Assembly: GCA_018389105.1 (NCBI GenBank)
Contig: JACATO010000602.1
Span: 131,501 to 195,500, forward strand
Reading direction: 5' to 3'
Length of the DNA stretch: 64,000 nucleotides
Source: Nautilus pompilius
Lineage: Eukaryota; Mollusca; Cephalopoda; Nautilida; Nautilidae
Shown here: positions 48,900 through 60,600 of the stretch, in pieces
How positions within the stretch are numbered: position 1 is the stretch's first letter
Layout: every line of letters starts with the position of its first letter
Made by a program: the position numbers and the translations under genes
The notes under the pieces: generated by a model
Seen by the model: the letters and a program-made list of their open reading frames with translations, nothing else
Told to the model about the DNA's origin: nothing
Database searches by the model: none

Positions 48900-51800
48900 A
48901 CCAAAAAAAAATCTGTATAGAATGAGCAATTTTTTTTTTAGTATAAGGTTCAAAATAAGATTGTAACCCACTTTAGTACTTCATTAAACAACTGGAGACA
49001 CTCTGGATTCAAAATATGTAGGGCAATAAATTTATTTATTTTTTTAAATATTTACCACTTTGTAATGGCGTATACTGAAAGACCAATATCGCTGTCTGTT
49101 AGTCGGTTGTACTTCATGTGCTGACTCAACATAACTACATTTTGCTTTTATTTTTTGTAATACAATTCAAGTGGTACGGTAAAATGTTTGGAAAACATTT
49201 AAAGGCTTTTGTAACTACTAAAATAAAATTGTTTCATTTCTCACCATCCTCCAAATCAGTTACGTGTAATGGATACTTTTGTAATAATTGTCCACTGGAT
49301 AGATTTTGGACAGTTTTAAAACCTTTTGTTACCTACCAGTTATTTAAAAACAAAAGTCCATAATTACATACATGTGAGTTTGACATTCATATTTTAATTT
49401 AGGAAAAAAAAAAAATTCTTTGTTCTATAAATAACAAGTATTAAGTTTGTCTATTAAGCTAAAATTTGTCCCTCTTCGTGATGCATCTTTTTCCAGTCAG
49501 TCAATGCAGTGTAGTACACATTTCTGGTAGTTACCCACCAAGGGTATTTTTAATCATTTTTGGTAGTCCCAAGACTCAGTTAAAATGGTGAATTTAATAT
49601 ACTTCTACATTTAAAGAAAATTGCTCTCAATTTTATTATAGAGCTCAAATGAAATTACAGTTGGAAAACAATAAATTCGATAAAAGAAATGTTTTGTTAA
49701 AATTTATGCATTAGTGGGATGAACAGAGATTATGGGTGCCAGACTTTGTTTAAATCATTAAGTTATATATATTTAAGTACAAAATAAAAAATAAATCTGT
49801 TCATTAAGACACTTATTTTTCCTTTATAGCTGATCTCTATCTACCTAGCTTCTGATATGCCAAGCATTCTAGATGCTTTGGTTTTGTTAAACCAATAGAT
49901 TGCAAATCATGTTTATAGCCAAGCCTAATGGCTTGTCAGTTACTGGTAAAGCTAACAAAGATATGATTTTGATGACTAAATCACTGAAACAAAGTTCTTA
50001 TGCTGTTGGTGAGTTTATTTTATCCAATCAAACTATATTACTGGGTGTTTAAAAACTACTTGGATCTTTACCTGTTTGTAAATTGACAAAAACATTAACA
50101 TACATGTATAAAAAAAGAAATTTCCAGGTACAATAGCTGACATTGCAGCAAATCACAGCAAGCTGTGCGGAACTAACACTTATTGTTAGAGGGATTGTTT
50201 ATCTGAATGTATGATTACATGCAAGATCTCCATACTTTGGTCTCATAATTAGCCTGGACGAGGTTCAGATGATTGAATATAATGGGTCTGGTAGGTCATG
50301 TCATGTGTTTGGCAGCATGATTAACATGGTGATAGCCATATAATTGTTGGGGAGAAGGGATCATGGCTGGCAGAACCACCTATCTCTATAAGACAAGGGT
50401 TAGGGTCGGGTCATCACTGTATTTACCAACTATTGCTACAATGGACTGGCCAGCCATGTCCCAGGATCTTGCAGAAATCTGCTTTCCTAGAAAATAGTAT
50501 GCCAATCATCTTGAGACCATATGATGATGATAAAAAGCAAGACAATTCCCTCCCACTTAATTAACAAGTAATGAAATCCATAGAAGAATCATCTAGATAA
50601 AGAATATATTCTACAACTTCTGATTACTTCATACAATTGTAAAATGTTACATTTCAATAAAAAAATATAATGGTCTCAAATTTAGTGATAAACTGGTTAA
50701 TATTAATGTAACAAAAGAAAAATGTATAGAACTATAATTATCTATGTATATTAGAGAAAAAAAAAATACCAACATGGTTAATAGGTTTAACAATTTTATT
50801 TTGCTAAATGTATTCACTTGGGTCTCTAATGTAAAATGCTGAAAAGAATCCTCAAAACTACCATGGACGAACACTGAAAACACGTGGTGGCCCAGCTTAT
50901 AAGCCTGCTGAAGTAGTTGAAGCACACTTGTCTTCAGCAGGAGAGGACACCACTACAATTAGACATGAACCACAGAAGTCATGCCATCGAGAGAAACGAC
51001 AACATTATTCCCAGTATGCCAAACAAGTGCAACATTAATTTATAAAATGAAGAAAGTGGCAAAAGGTTTTGATTTCTTTAAAAAAAAAAAAAAACAGCTA
51101 GTTTTACGGATCTGAAAATTTAACTCATAGTACAAGTTTATGGATTATGCACAACAGGTAATAAAGTATAACCAACCAACCATATGGAAACCACTGGTAC
51201 AGATTGTACAAATTGTTTTTATATGGCGAGATTGAAATCAAGCAATATTCTCATCTGCTGTCCTATGTGCAAGGCTGCTGGGTTTGTTTTTTTGTTTTTT
51301 TTAATGAACAATATCTCTCGCATCCACAAAACAAGAGGTTCTGCCTTATATAAGTGAAAAATAGATTTAGTAATAGAATCACTTTGTATCTGCAATGAGA
51401 TATATTATTTAATGAATTTCAGCATTCAGTTTTTTCATCTTTTAATACACATGATGATTCAAGCTTAAATTATTATTAAGCATTTTATATCATCTCAATC
51501 CACTGAAGACTGTAAATCACTAAGAAGTAATGAACAGTTTTACATGTTTTTCATTTCCAAATCTGGATAATTTTAAAGCTATATCATCAAAAAATAAAAT
51601 GAATCTGTCTAATGGCTGTTGATATTTTAAAAATATTATTCTTGAAGCCAGGCTATTAGGAAAATAATTTTTAAATTAGTATTTGAAATTTTATAATTTT
51701 TCAGTTGTACCCTATTGAAAACTAGATTTATTTGTAACTAATATATATTTTAAATAGTTAAATGAAAAAAAAAAAAATTCAAGGCTAAAATTAATAGTAT

Positions 51801-54335
51801 ATGATTAACAATCTAAATATTTTAGATCTATGACTGCAATTTACTTGTTGGGGTCTCCTGATGTTAAAGACAATGCAATTAGTTTAGGAGGGAGTCTTTT
51901 TTATATATAAATGAGAAAAAAGTGCAATGTTCCATAATTACCATTTTCAAAAAGACAATCCAAAAACAGGTTATTAGTAAATCTGTTAAATAAGATAACA
52001 CAGCCAAGCTTTTGCCTGATGACCTAAAATTTGCCAGGTTTTTCATGTATTTTTTTTGCTATCACCAAAATTAGCATTTGATACGATAGTATAGAAATCT
52101 GCCTAGTTTTAATTAAGTTATTTCAATGTTAAGCACTGATTTTGTTAAAATAAGTAAACTTTGATATTTTGCAACAGAACTCACTGCTATATCTGTAACT
52201 GAGTTAGTACTTTTTGTCACAAGTAGAATGATGTTGTTTTTTTTCGGTATCTCAGGATACTGAAAACACGTACATATAAGTAAACTTATTTTGTTTTTAT
52301 CATATGACCCCAAAGTGATCAAAACATTCTATCAATTATCGGGTTATTTCAGGCTTTTCCTATCATAAGGATTTGACACCAGCTTGTGCTAGTAAAAATA
52401 TCAGCCACAAATAAAATCAACTCTTATATTTAAGCAGAAAAAGTCACTCTTCAAAACACCTTAATAATGGCAATATAACTGAAAAACCTAAATATTTTAT
52501 TAACAAGTTTGGTTAATAATGGGGTCCACCAGTGCAGCCTAAGAACCCATTTTTGTAAATTTCAAGTCTCTTATAAAAAGATCAGCCAAAGGTAGAATTT
52601 AAGCTAGATATTTCATGAGCCAGCAAAATTATAATGGTTTATATAAGGCCTCTAGATAAAATAGTGGTGGTTTTTAATATGGTTGACTATTTACTCCACA
52701 AGTAAAATCTATTTCTAATATATATATATATATATATATTAAATTCATGCATTTCCAATGTTTAGCAGGTAGTTTGTACTAAAAAAGTTCCAATCTATCA
52801 CCGGCTAAGCTGTTTGATCTCTAACGGAATTTTGAGATTACAGTGAGCCGTGTTTTACTTGCTGTCAATAGTTTCAACCCACTTCAACTAATGTAAAGGT
52901 AAAGGGTGCATGTTTGTACAGGAATGAGCTGATTGATGCATGTTTGGCACTTATCCAGAAGCTAGAAGTTCACTCAAGATTTTATTTATCAAATAAAATT
53001 ACCAAAAGGCATTCATACTCACCAAACTCTGTATCGTTTATGTAAAGTCATCTAAAATCAGCAGTTTGTCCTGAATTGTAGGACAAAATAAGAGCAGACA
53101 ATCCAGAATTCTGAAGTGTTAGAAATCATAAAATTACCAGCAGGTCTCGAAGAATGAATTTTGTTTGGTAATACATTGCTTTTAGAAATTATTTTGACAA
53201 AATATTGTTTAATAACCAAATATTGCTTGAAATCTTTGATTAATTATATCCATAGTTCATTTTTTTTTTAGTAGTAAGCAGTTATGAAGTTGTATTATCA
53301 TCAGTTCATTTTTTTAAATTTATAAAATCATCTGCCTGGTCCACATGGAAATTTACAAAAACATTAGTAATTGTCAATTCCATCTGTACTTTGCTTTTAA
53401 AAGAAGTTTAAGTTTTAATTTTGAAAATTAGAGACATCAGGCTTTCATAAAGGATTCTATAAACCAAAATTCATGAAAGTGTGGTGCTAATGAAAGGTTG
53501 TAAGAACTTTCTTTTTTTAAATTTTTTTCTTATTTTTTAATATGTATAAAAAAGATGTTTTCCACACTGTGTTGATGAAAATGATCTACATATTTTCCAT
53601 GGTTCAACAGAATGATCAGACTTTCTCAAATAATCATCCAGCAGTTAAAACTTGTGCGTTATAACTATCTTTTGTTGAAAAATACAATTATCAGTTGTTT
53701 CAGAGCATAAAAAGAAAGTAGTCATGTTGCCTAAAAATCCATACCAAGACAAATTCTGCTGAATGGAAAGCTACATTTCACAACCATCTTTGCTGTTGAT
53801 TTTTTGAATAATGATGTACCCAAGAGATGACAACATTTAACTTAAGTCACTTTTTTTTAACAAGTTCTTTAATGAAGGTTATCTGAAAATACAAAATCTG
53901 TGAACAGCCATTTTTTAAAACTATTTTCTAGCACTGAAGTAATTAGAGTAATCTGTTAATCCAGTATAATGCATTTTAATTTTTTACTTAATGATGATTT
54001 AGTTTCAATAAAAACCTTTAATAAAATATAATTTGGTCTATCTAGATAAAAATTATTTTATTTCATTCAGCTGCTTTACTTTCTAAACCGTAATTTATAG
54101 GTTCAGTTAAATAGTTTGTAGTTATGTACAGAATTTCATGAATCCTTTTTTTGTTGTCATCTTCTAGAAACATCAATAACCTAAATATTCTCGTGCAGAA
54201 TTCATAACCATATTCATTTCCAGTCAGAAGTGTCACTTTGTAGGTATCACATCACATTTCTTTTCAAGTCAAGTCTAACAGTGGTCAATGGATTGACCAT
54301 CTGTAGTTACATACATATCACAGTCAGTAGGTATC
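48900..54335. other. Interval between convergent YKT6 and FAM53 genes
   Basis: Very AT-rich with no convincing exon. The part nearest 54335 is probably the FAM53 3' UTR; several TTTATT (minus-strand AATAAA) motifs occur, the first at 54057. Around 50220-50540 lies a GC-richer repeat-like block of unknown family. Confidence 0.4.
52718..52739. repeat. (TA)n microsatellite
   Basis: Uninterrupted TA run. Confidence 0.9.
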
Positions 54336-54635
54336 TCAGTGGATTTCAATCTGATCCACATCAAGATCTGTAATTGGAAACAATTTTTCTGGATTTGTAT
54401 CACTCTCACAGGTACAACTTGGGTCATCTTGAGTATCATCTCCAATAAATCGAACTGGTTCTGTTTTATCATCTATGAGCGCATAAAGACTCTGTCTGTC
54501 ATTAACTGCTTCTTCAAATGACTGATCACTGCTTATTTTTACAGGGAAGTTGGAGTCAAGAGGTGAACAGGAGATTGGTAACAGTTTGGAGCATGGCCAA
54601 AATTCTTCTGGGAATCGACAACCAAAGACAATATC
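54336..54635 (-). CDS. fam53: FAM53 terminal coding exon
   Basis: The 300-nt exon encodes DIVFGCRFPEEFWPC, an acidic stretch (FIGDDTQDDPSCTCESD) and the family C-terminal motif LFPITDLDVDQIEIH before TGA. Acceptor tttacatag. Confidence 0.9.
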   Translation of the reverse strand, partial: DIVFGCRFPEEFWPCSKLLPISCSPLDSNFPVKISSDQSFEEAVNDRQSLYALIDDKTEPVRFIGDDTQDDPSCTCESDTNPEKLFPITDLDVDQIEIH

Positions 54636-57600
54636 CTATGTAAAGTAAAACATTTTAGCATTTAGACATCAAACAAAATAATCTAAAACAGTATACAAAA
54701 TTACAGAAGTATGTCAATTGTCAAACAAGCTGCAAATTTTAAAACTCTCTAAACTTTTATTTCAGAAACAAAATATTATACAGTTCTTCAAAGAGAAAGT
54801 AAGGTTATATTTATATGAATGAATTATCTTGTAAACTGTTAAAATTTGTTTGCATAAACAGCGCATGATAGGATGAAAGTCCATTTATCCAAACCCCAGA
54901 CATTTGAAAAATTATCTGAATTTGCTCATCCAATTGGTTCCGAACCCAAACACCCAAATTAGCCAAAGTTTCTCAGATCCATGATTTGAATGTATGTTTT
55001 CTGCTATGGAAATTTTTTTGGATTGTTTACATCTGCTGTGTGTCATCCTTGATGCTATATTAACTTCCTGCACTGTTTCCAGACTATGTAGATATAAAAC
55101 TCTTGCAGCTCTTAAGTTTTTACATTTACAAGTACATACAACAAACTTTGTCACCATTGTCTCTACAGTCACTAGTGCTAAGAAGCTAAAGCATGTTGAG
55201 TTTTGCAAACTTATGAACGAATTAAATATTGGCGCATCAACTGTGCATATTTTAGTACAGAAAGATAAACTAAAGTTTTATGCTGATACTGAAATGACTA
55301 ATGGAATAATAGAAAGACACCAAGCAAAGTGTGAAAAAATAAGATCATCCAAACTTTCCAGTTAGGTCCAAAGCAATTTTAAAAAATGGACTTTTACTGA
55401 AACTTTTACAGAACCATAATTAAAGAAATAATTATATATATATATATATATATTATATGTCAATATATTTAATACTACCATAAACATAAAATATTTATGA
55501 AGTAAATGCATAACCGAAGTGCAGGTACAATATTTCCCAAGTCATTTGTGGTAATTATTGATTAAGGCAGCACAGTTTGAGATTCTCATCAAAATCATAC
55601 TTAATATTGATAAATACACTATAATTCAATTACAATTGTATTACTCAGATCTAAAGTTCTGCTTCCCTAGTATTTGAAATTATATTACTGTGGAGGATAA
55701 GGAACCCTCACTATCACTAGAGATGAGTTATGCTGAGACTTTTCTGGAAACAGTGCTTTCGTAATTTGAACAATTATAAAGAACTCTGTGGTTTTTCAAT
55801 TTCATGTCCATCTATCTTGACATTTTTTTTTTTTTTGACAACCAATGGAGGGCCCCCCATAGATAATTGGGGAGTAAAGTGTACTACTATATGCTGAAAG
55901 GTAAACTCATCTAATTAATATAAATTTTCAACAAGATAAGCCAATTTCAATATTTTTTTACTGCATCTCTAAAAATCAGACTTAAACTACACTATTTTTA
56001 CTGAGCCAACTAGCAGAAATAAACCAAACACAGATCAATATTTACAAACAGAAAATAACAGGCAGCATTTTGACAAAAAAAAAAAAATCTCCCTCATAAA
56101 AATCTTAAGCAAAATGAAAACTAAAATAAAATGTGTTAGTAAAACTTATTGTCTTAAAGAATACAGAAAAACAGCCACAAAGACTTAAGGCATAAATGAC
56201 ATACCTGCTGTTTCTCTTTTGAAGGTGTTATATTTAAATCCTTTTCATAATTAAATGGATAGGCAGTCTGTAAAAAAGATCAGATTTTTTTCATTTGGAA
56301 TTTAGTTTTACAAAAATAAATTAAGTACATTTAAAATTAACACAAGAATATTTTAAATGTGTTTCTGGGATTAAATTATCTGAATTTACTTTTACATTAT
56401 ATTTTTTTCTAAGCCCAGTTCCTTCCTGTATACAAGAAATTAGCAAAGAGTTCCTTAAGTGTAAAGCTGTTAAATTTGTCTCCACTAGAACATTTAATAT
56501 TCAGACTAAAAATATTGAGTTTTCATTACAATTATAATAGTTTTATAGTGGAGGGTTGTAGTCACCAAGTCCAACCAATGAATGACTTACCCTTATATCT
56601 GTCCAATTTAATTTCTCTGAACAGGTTAGCTCAGCCACCTTTGATTGAAGATACATTTACCAGACATTATAAAGTCTAACTTTCTTTAACTGATTTACTA
56701 TATTGTTAATAATGTGTTTGTTTTCCTCATATCTAAAATGTAAGAGTTATAGTAGGGACTTTGATGGGTTGGTCAAATTCAGAGTGCACCAGGAATATTT
56801 ATATTGGCCATAGTTTCTGATGTCATGCTAGTGTTCTGGGTCCTGGCCTCTGGAAGATCCAGTGCAACAAGGGATATGGCAATAACCACAACACAACAGT
56901 GTCCATTCTGATAGCTTCTATGCAAATAAAAATAATTAAATTTGCAGAAAGTTGCACAAGGACCTATATGCATAATTATCTGATATGGAAGTGATGCCAT
57001 AAATACATGCTAGATTTATTACTTAGCAACTATTTATTTCATTTGATTGTTTTAGCAATCAGTTTTCCCAATTTTATTCTGTAGAATGAATAGATAAAGA
57101 AATTCAAGGACTTTTTGAAGTTATTTGTGGATTCAGTTGACTTCTCAAAGCTGTAAACTCTGTTACATGTCTAACAAAGTGAAAAACATTTAGTCTAGCA
57201 AATAAAACTTATTTTTGCGCAGCAATCAAACCAAAGAGCCAGTGTGTATAGTTCAAACTACAAATATAAATTTTAAAAACTAATCTATTATTGTCTGAGT
57301 TACCATTTCAAAAATATATTTCTTCCTATGAAGGAACAATTTTCTTGAAGATATTTAAAAAATAAAATAAATTTTTACCTGTGTCATCTTTTGAAAATCC
57401 AAAGCAGGACGATCATAATCTCTTCTTCGTTTAATGCCTGTTCTACGATCATGAAGAACACAAGGTTGTGAATGGCAGCGAGGTATCTGGTGCCGTTGTG
57501 GTGATGAAGGATATGAGTTGATACTTGATGAAACACTGGGAGTAGATCCTGATGTTATGTTATAAGAGATTCTCTCCTCTAATGAAAGACTACGGTTTTC

Positions 57601-60600
57601 AAAAGCATGGCACTGGCTACTGGGTAAACTCTTTTGTTCCATCCAGAAATTTGTCAGTGGCTTAAACAAATTATCACAACAGCCAACTGATACAGATGCA
57701 GGTCTTGGCACAGGTGACTCAGGTGGGGTATACCGATGGGGCAGGTTTCTAAGATGAGATGAGATCACAGTATTATGGGGATTTCTAAGCTGGGATGAAG
57801 CAGTGAGATTTGAAAAATCATACTTTCTTTCTGGTAAAGTAGATTCTCCTGTTGGAAGAATAGCTATGGGTTTACAAACATGTGGTCCCTTTTCAATCCA
57901 ATCAGAAATTTCAAATTTCCCTGATGGAACAGACAAAGAACGACAATGCTTCTTCTTTGGAGGAGCTGGTGGTGTTCCTGGAGACAAATCCTCTGAGGTA
58001 CTGGTATACTTATTAAAGATGCCAATCTTCAGCATTGATACACTTTTCTGTGTTTTGTGTGCTTCATCTTTTTCACAAGGTTTTACTCTGTTTAAAGGAA
58101 CTTCCCAAACTTTTTGTCCTTCAAAATAAAAGGTTAACATATACATGTCAACATTCAGAAATGGCATGATCTGAAACCTGAAGCTACCTTGTTCATAAAT
58201 TATAAATACTGCAGAAAAACAATTTTCTATGTATAAGTAAATTATTGTGCAAATTTTGTAGTATTGAGTCCACATACCTCTAAGTCTATTCATTGTTTTA
58301 GGTTAAACTTATTTTATCTTGGCTGTTTCCTGCCAATTTTTTTTTCCTTCACCAGTCTCTAGAAGGGAGACTACCCTGATGAGGTAGTCTGGTGCCACAA
58401 TTATCTGGTAGAGAGCATTATCCTGTACCACATTGACTTTGGCAGGGAAATCCTTAATAGAAATCTTTCATTTTTAAATGTGAAAGGAATTCAAAGTACC
58501 CAGATAAAGCCTATGTGACTGGCTGATGAAGAGCAATAAATCTACACCAAACCCAACTAGGGATCGACCTTGGACCATTAACCCTGGCAGTCCAGTGGGT
58601 CTCCAGCTGCCAAGAAATTGCAATTTTAAAATTTATCATTTAGCCCAAAAAGTAACTGTAGTTTAGTTTCCTTTTAACATCAATATCCAAGTGTTAGTTT
58701 TATCTCTGCTAGTTTACTCACTATATCAATATTTTTCTTCCAGACACAAACTCAATCAAATTATATACACTTATTACTTTTCAACATAACATCATTAAAA
58801 TTAACTTATCATTCAAAAAAATTATTTTTTTGACTTTTGAGTTGGAACTTAAGTAAATAGTTTATTTTATATTATATTTAAAAACATTGCATATATAACC
58901 TTTGAATCTCCTTTTTTCTTTTTTCTTTTTTAATCTGAACGATTTTGACATTCAGTTCTGAAAATATACTGCTAAACACCCTTCAAGCTGACTTTAGCAG
59001 CAGGAGAGAGACCAGCAGTTCACAAAATATCTGCCCTGCCAGAGTATCATAGCAACACTGACCATCATGAATAATCGTTACATCACCTATCTGGCTTAAC
59101 ATAACCACACTATCCAGGTATGTTTCAAGAATTGTGGCAGGTCCATGGGATCCATACCTCTGACTGCAATATACAAAAGTGATTACCCTCTGCTGATCTA
59201 CAGTATTGTACACACCCAATGCCAACACACCAAAGGCAAAACTGGTGTGAGCTACAACTTGTTTGCTTAGAACTTTGGCAGACTGGAGAAGCCAGGTTCT
59301 CTTCTTTGATGAGAGCAAGTTCAACAACCTTCACTTTGTTGACGGCCATTTGCGTGTTTCGCAGGAAACCAGCTAACACAATGCTGACTGTAACATGTTA
59401 GAAAGATAGAAAGAAACAGTTTTGGAATGAATGAAAGTGTTCTAGTCTGGAATGCTGTGTTACAAAACCACAAAAGTTAAAATAATTCTTTTTGACAGAA
59501 CTGTCAAGGGTCAGTGCTGCATAGATGGGGTTATTGGACCTGTTATACTGTTTGTACAAAGTCATGGCAACCAATTCATCTTCACTGACAATGCAAAGGT
59601 TCATCATGCAAGAATATTCATAAAACCTTTAAGCAGCTTCCATGGCCTGCTCATTCCACTGACCTAGATCCCACTGAACAGGAATCATTCTGAAACTGTG
59701 TCAACCCTTGACAGAGAAGTGGAATGTACTGCCACGAAACTGAATTAGACATCTGATGAACAGTATGAAAGGTAAGTGCAATGCTGCAGTGCAATGGTTC
59801 TCAGAGTGTGGTCCACAAACTGGTTCAAAATGCAAGTCAGTGATGCACAAAACCGCAGCCATACAAAAGAACAATCAGAACCCTCATCCTCCACCACTGA
59901 TATTGCACAACCAGACCAACTGTCGTATGCTCAACATGAGTTGTCGTTAGCACAAGCAACAAAAATAGTCTTCAAAGTCAGATTTTTGTTACTGTGTGAC
60001 TTTGCTTGATTAATGTAGAAGATAAGTATTAGTTTTTCAGAATATTATTGTGATGATTTTATAGCACATATTAGAATGTTTCAGATAAATGTATTCTCTT
60101 GATGTATAAATGTTTATAATATGGAAATGTCTATACTTTAGTTTCTGGCATGAAATAGTGATTTACTTATGATAATTAGTTTTTAAAAATTATGCAGATA
60201 AAGTACTCACCCACCTCTTTGAACTGCACATTAGTCAAAATCTACCTGCATGACAGTGACTGTCAAGGGTTTGACCTCTTGCACAATTTCTCATAACTTG
60301 TAGAACTATAACATACTGGGCTGATATTTTCAACATCATGAACAGGCTAAAACTTTGTCTTGCAGGAAAAGGCCTCCACCATCTTTAATGACCAGGACAA
60401 AGTAAAAGCTTTAAGCATGAAGATGGAGCTGTGGCATGACCACCTTGGCATCCAAATATTTAACTCTCAACTTTTACAGATTTCCTGATGAAATTGATGG
60501 CCAGATTGTTGATGACTTCAAAGTTCACTTATGGCACCTCTACAAGCAATTCAGAAAGTATTTCCCAGAAACAGAGTCAGGGTTTAAGTGGATCAGAAAT

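Noticed and set aside
58541..58620. Possible functional tRNA gene
   Set aside because: Box B is degenerate and no acceptor stem pairing was seen. Better explained as a SINE head.
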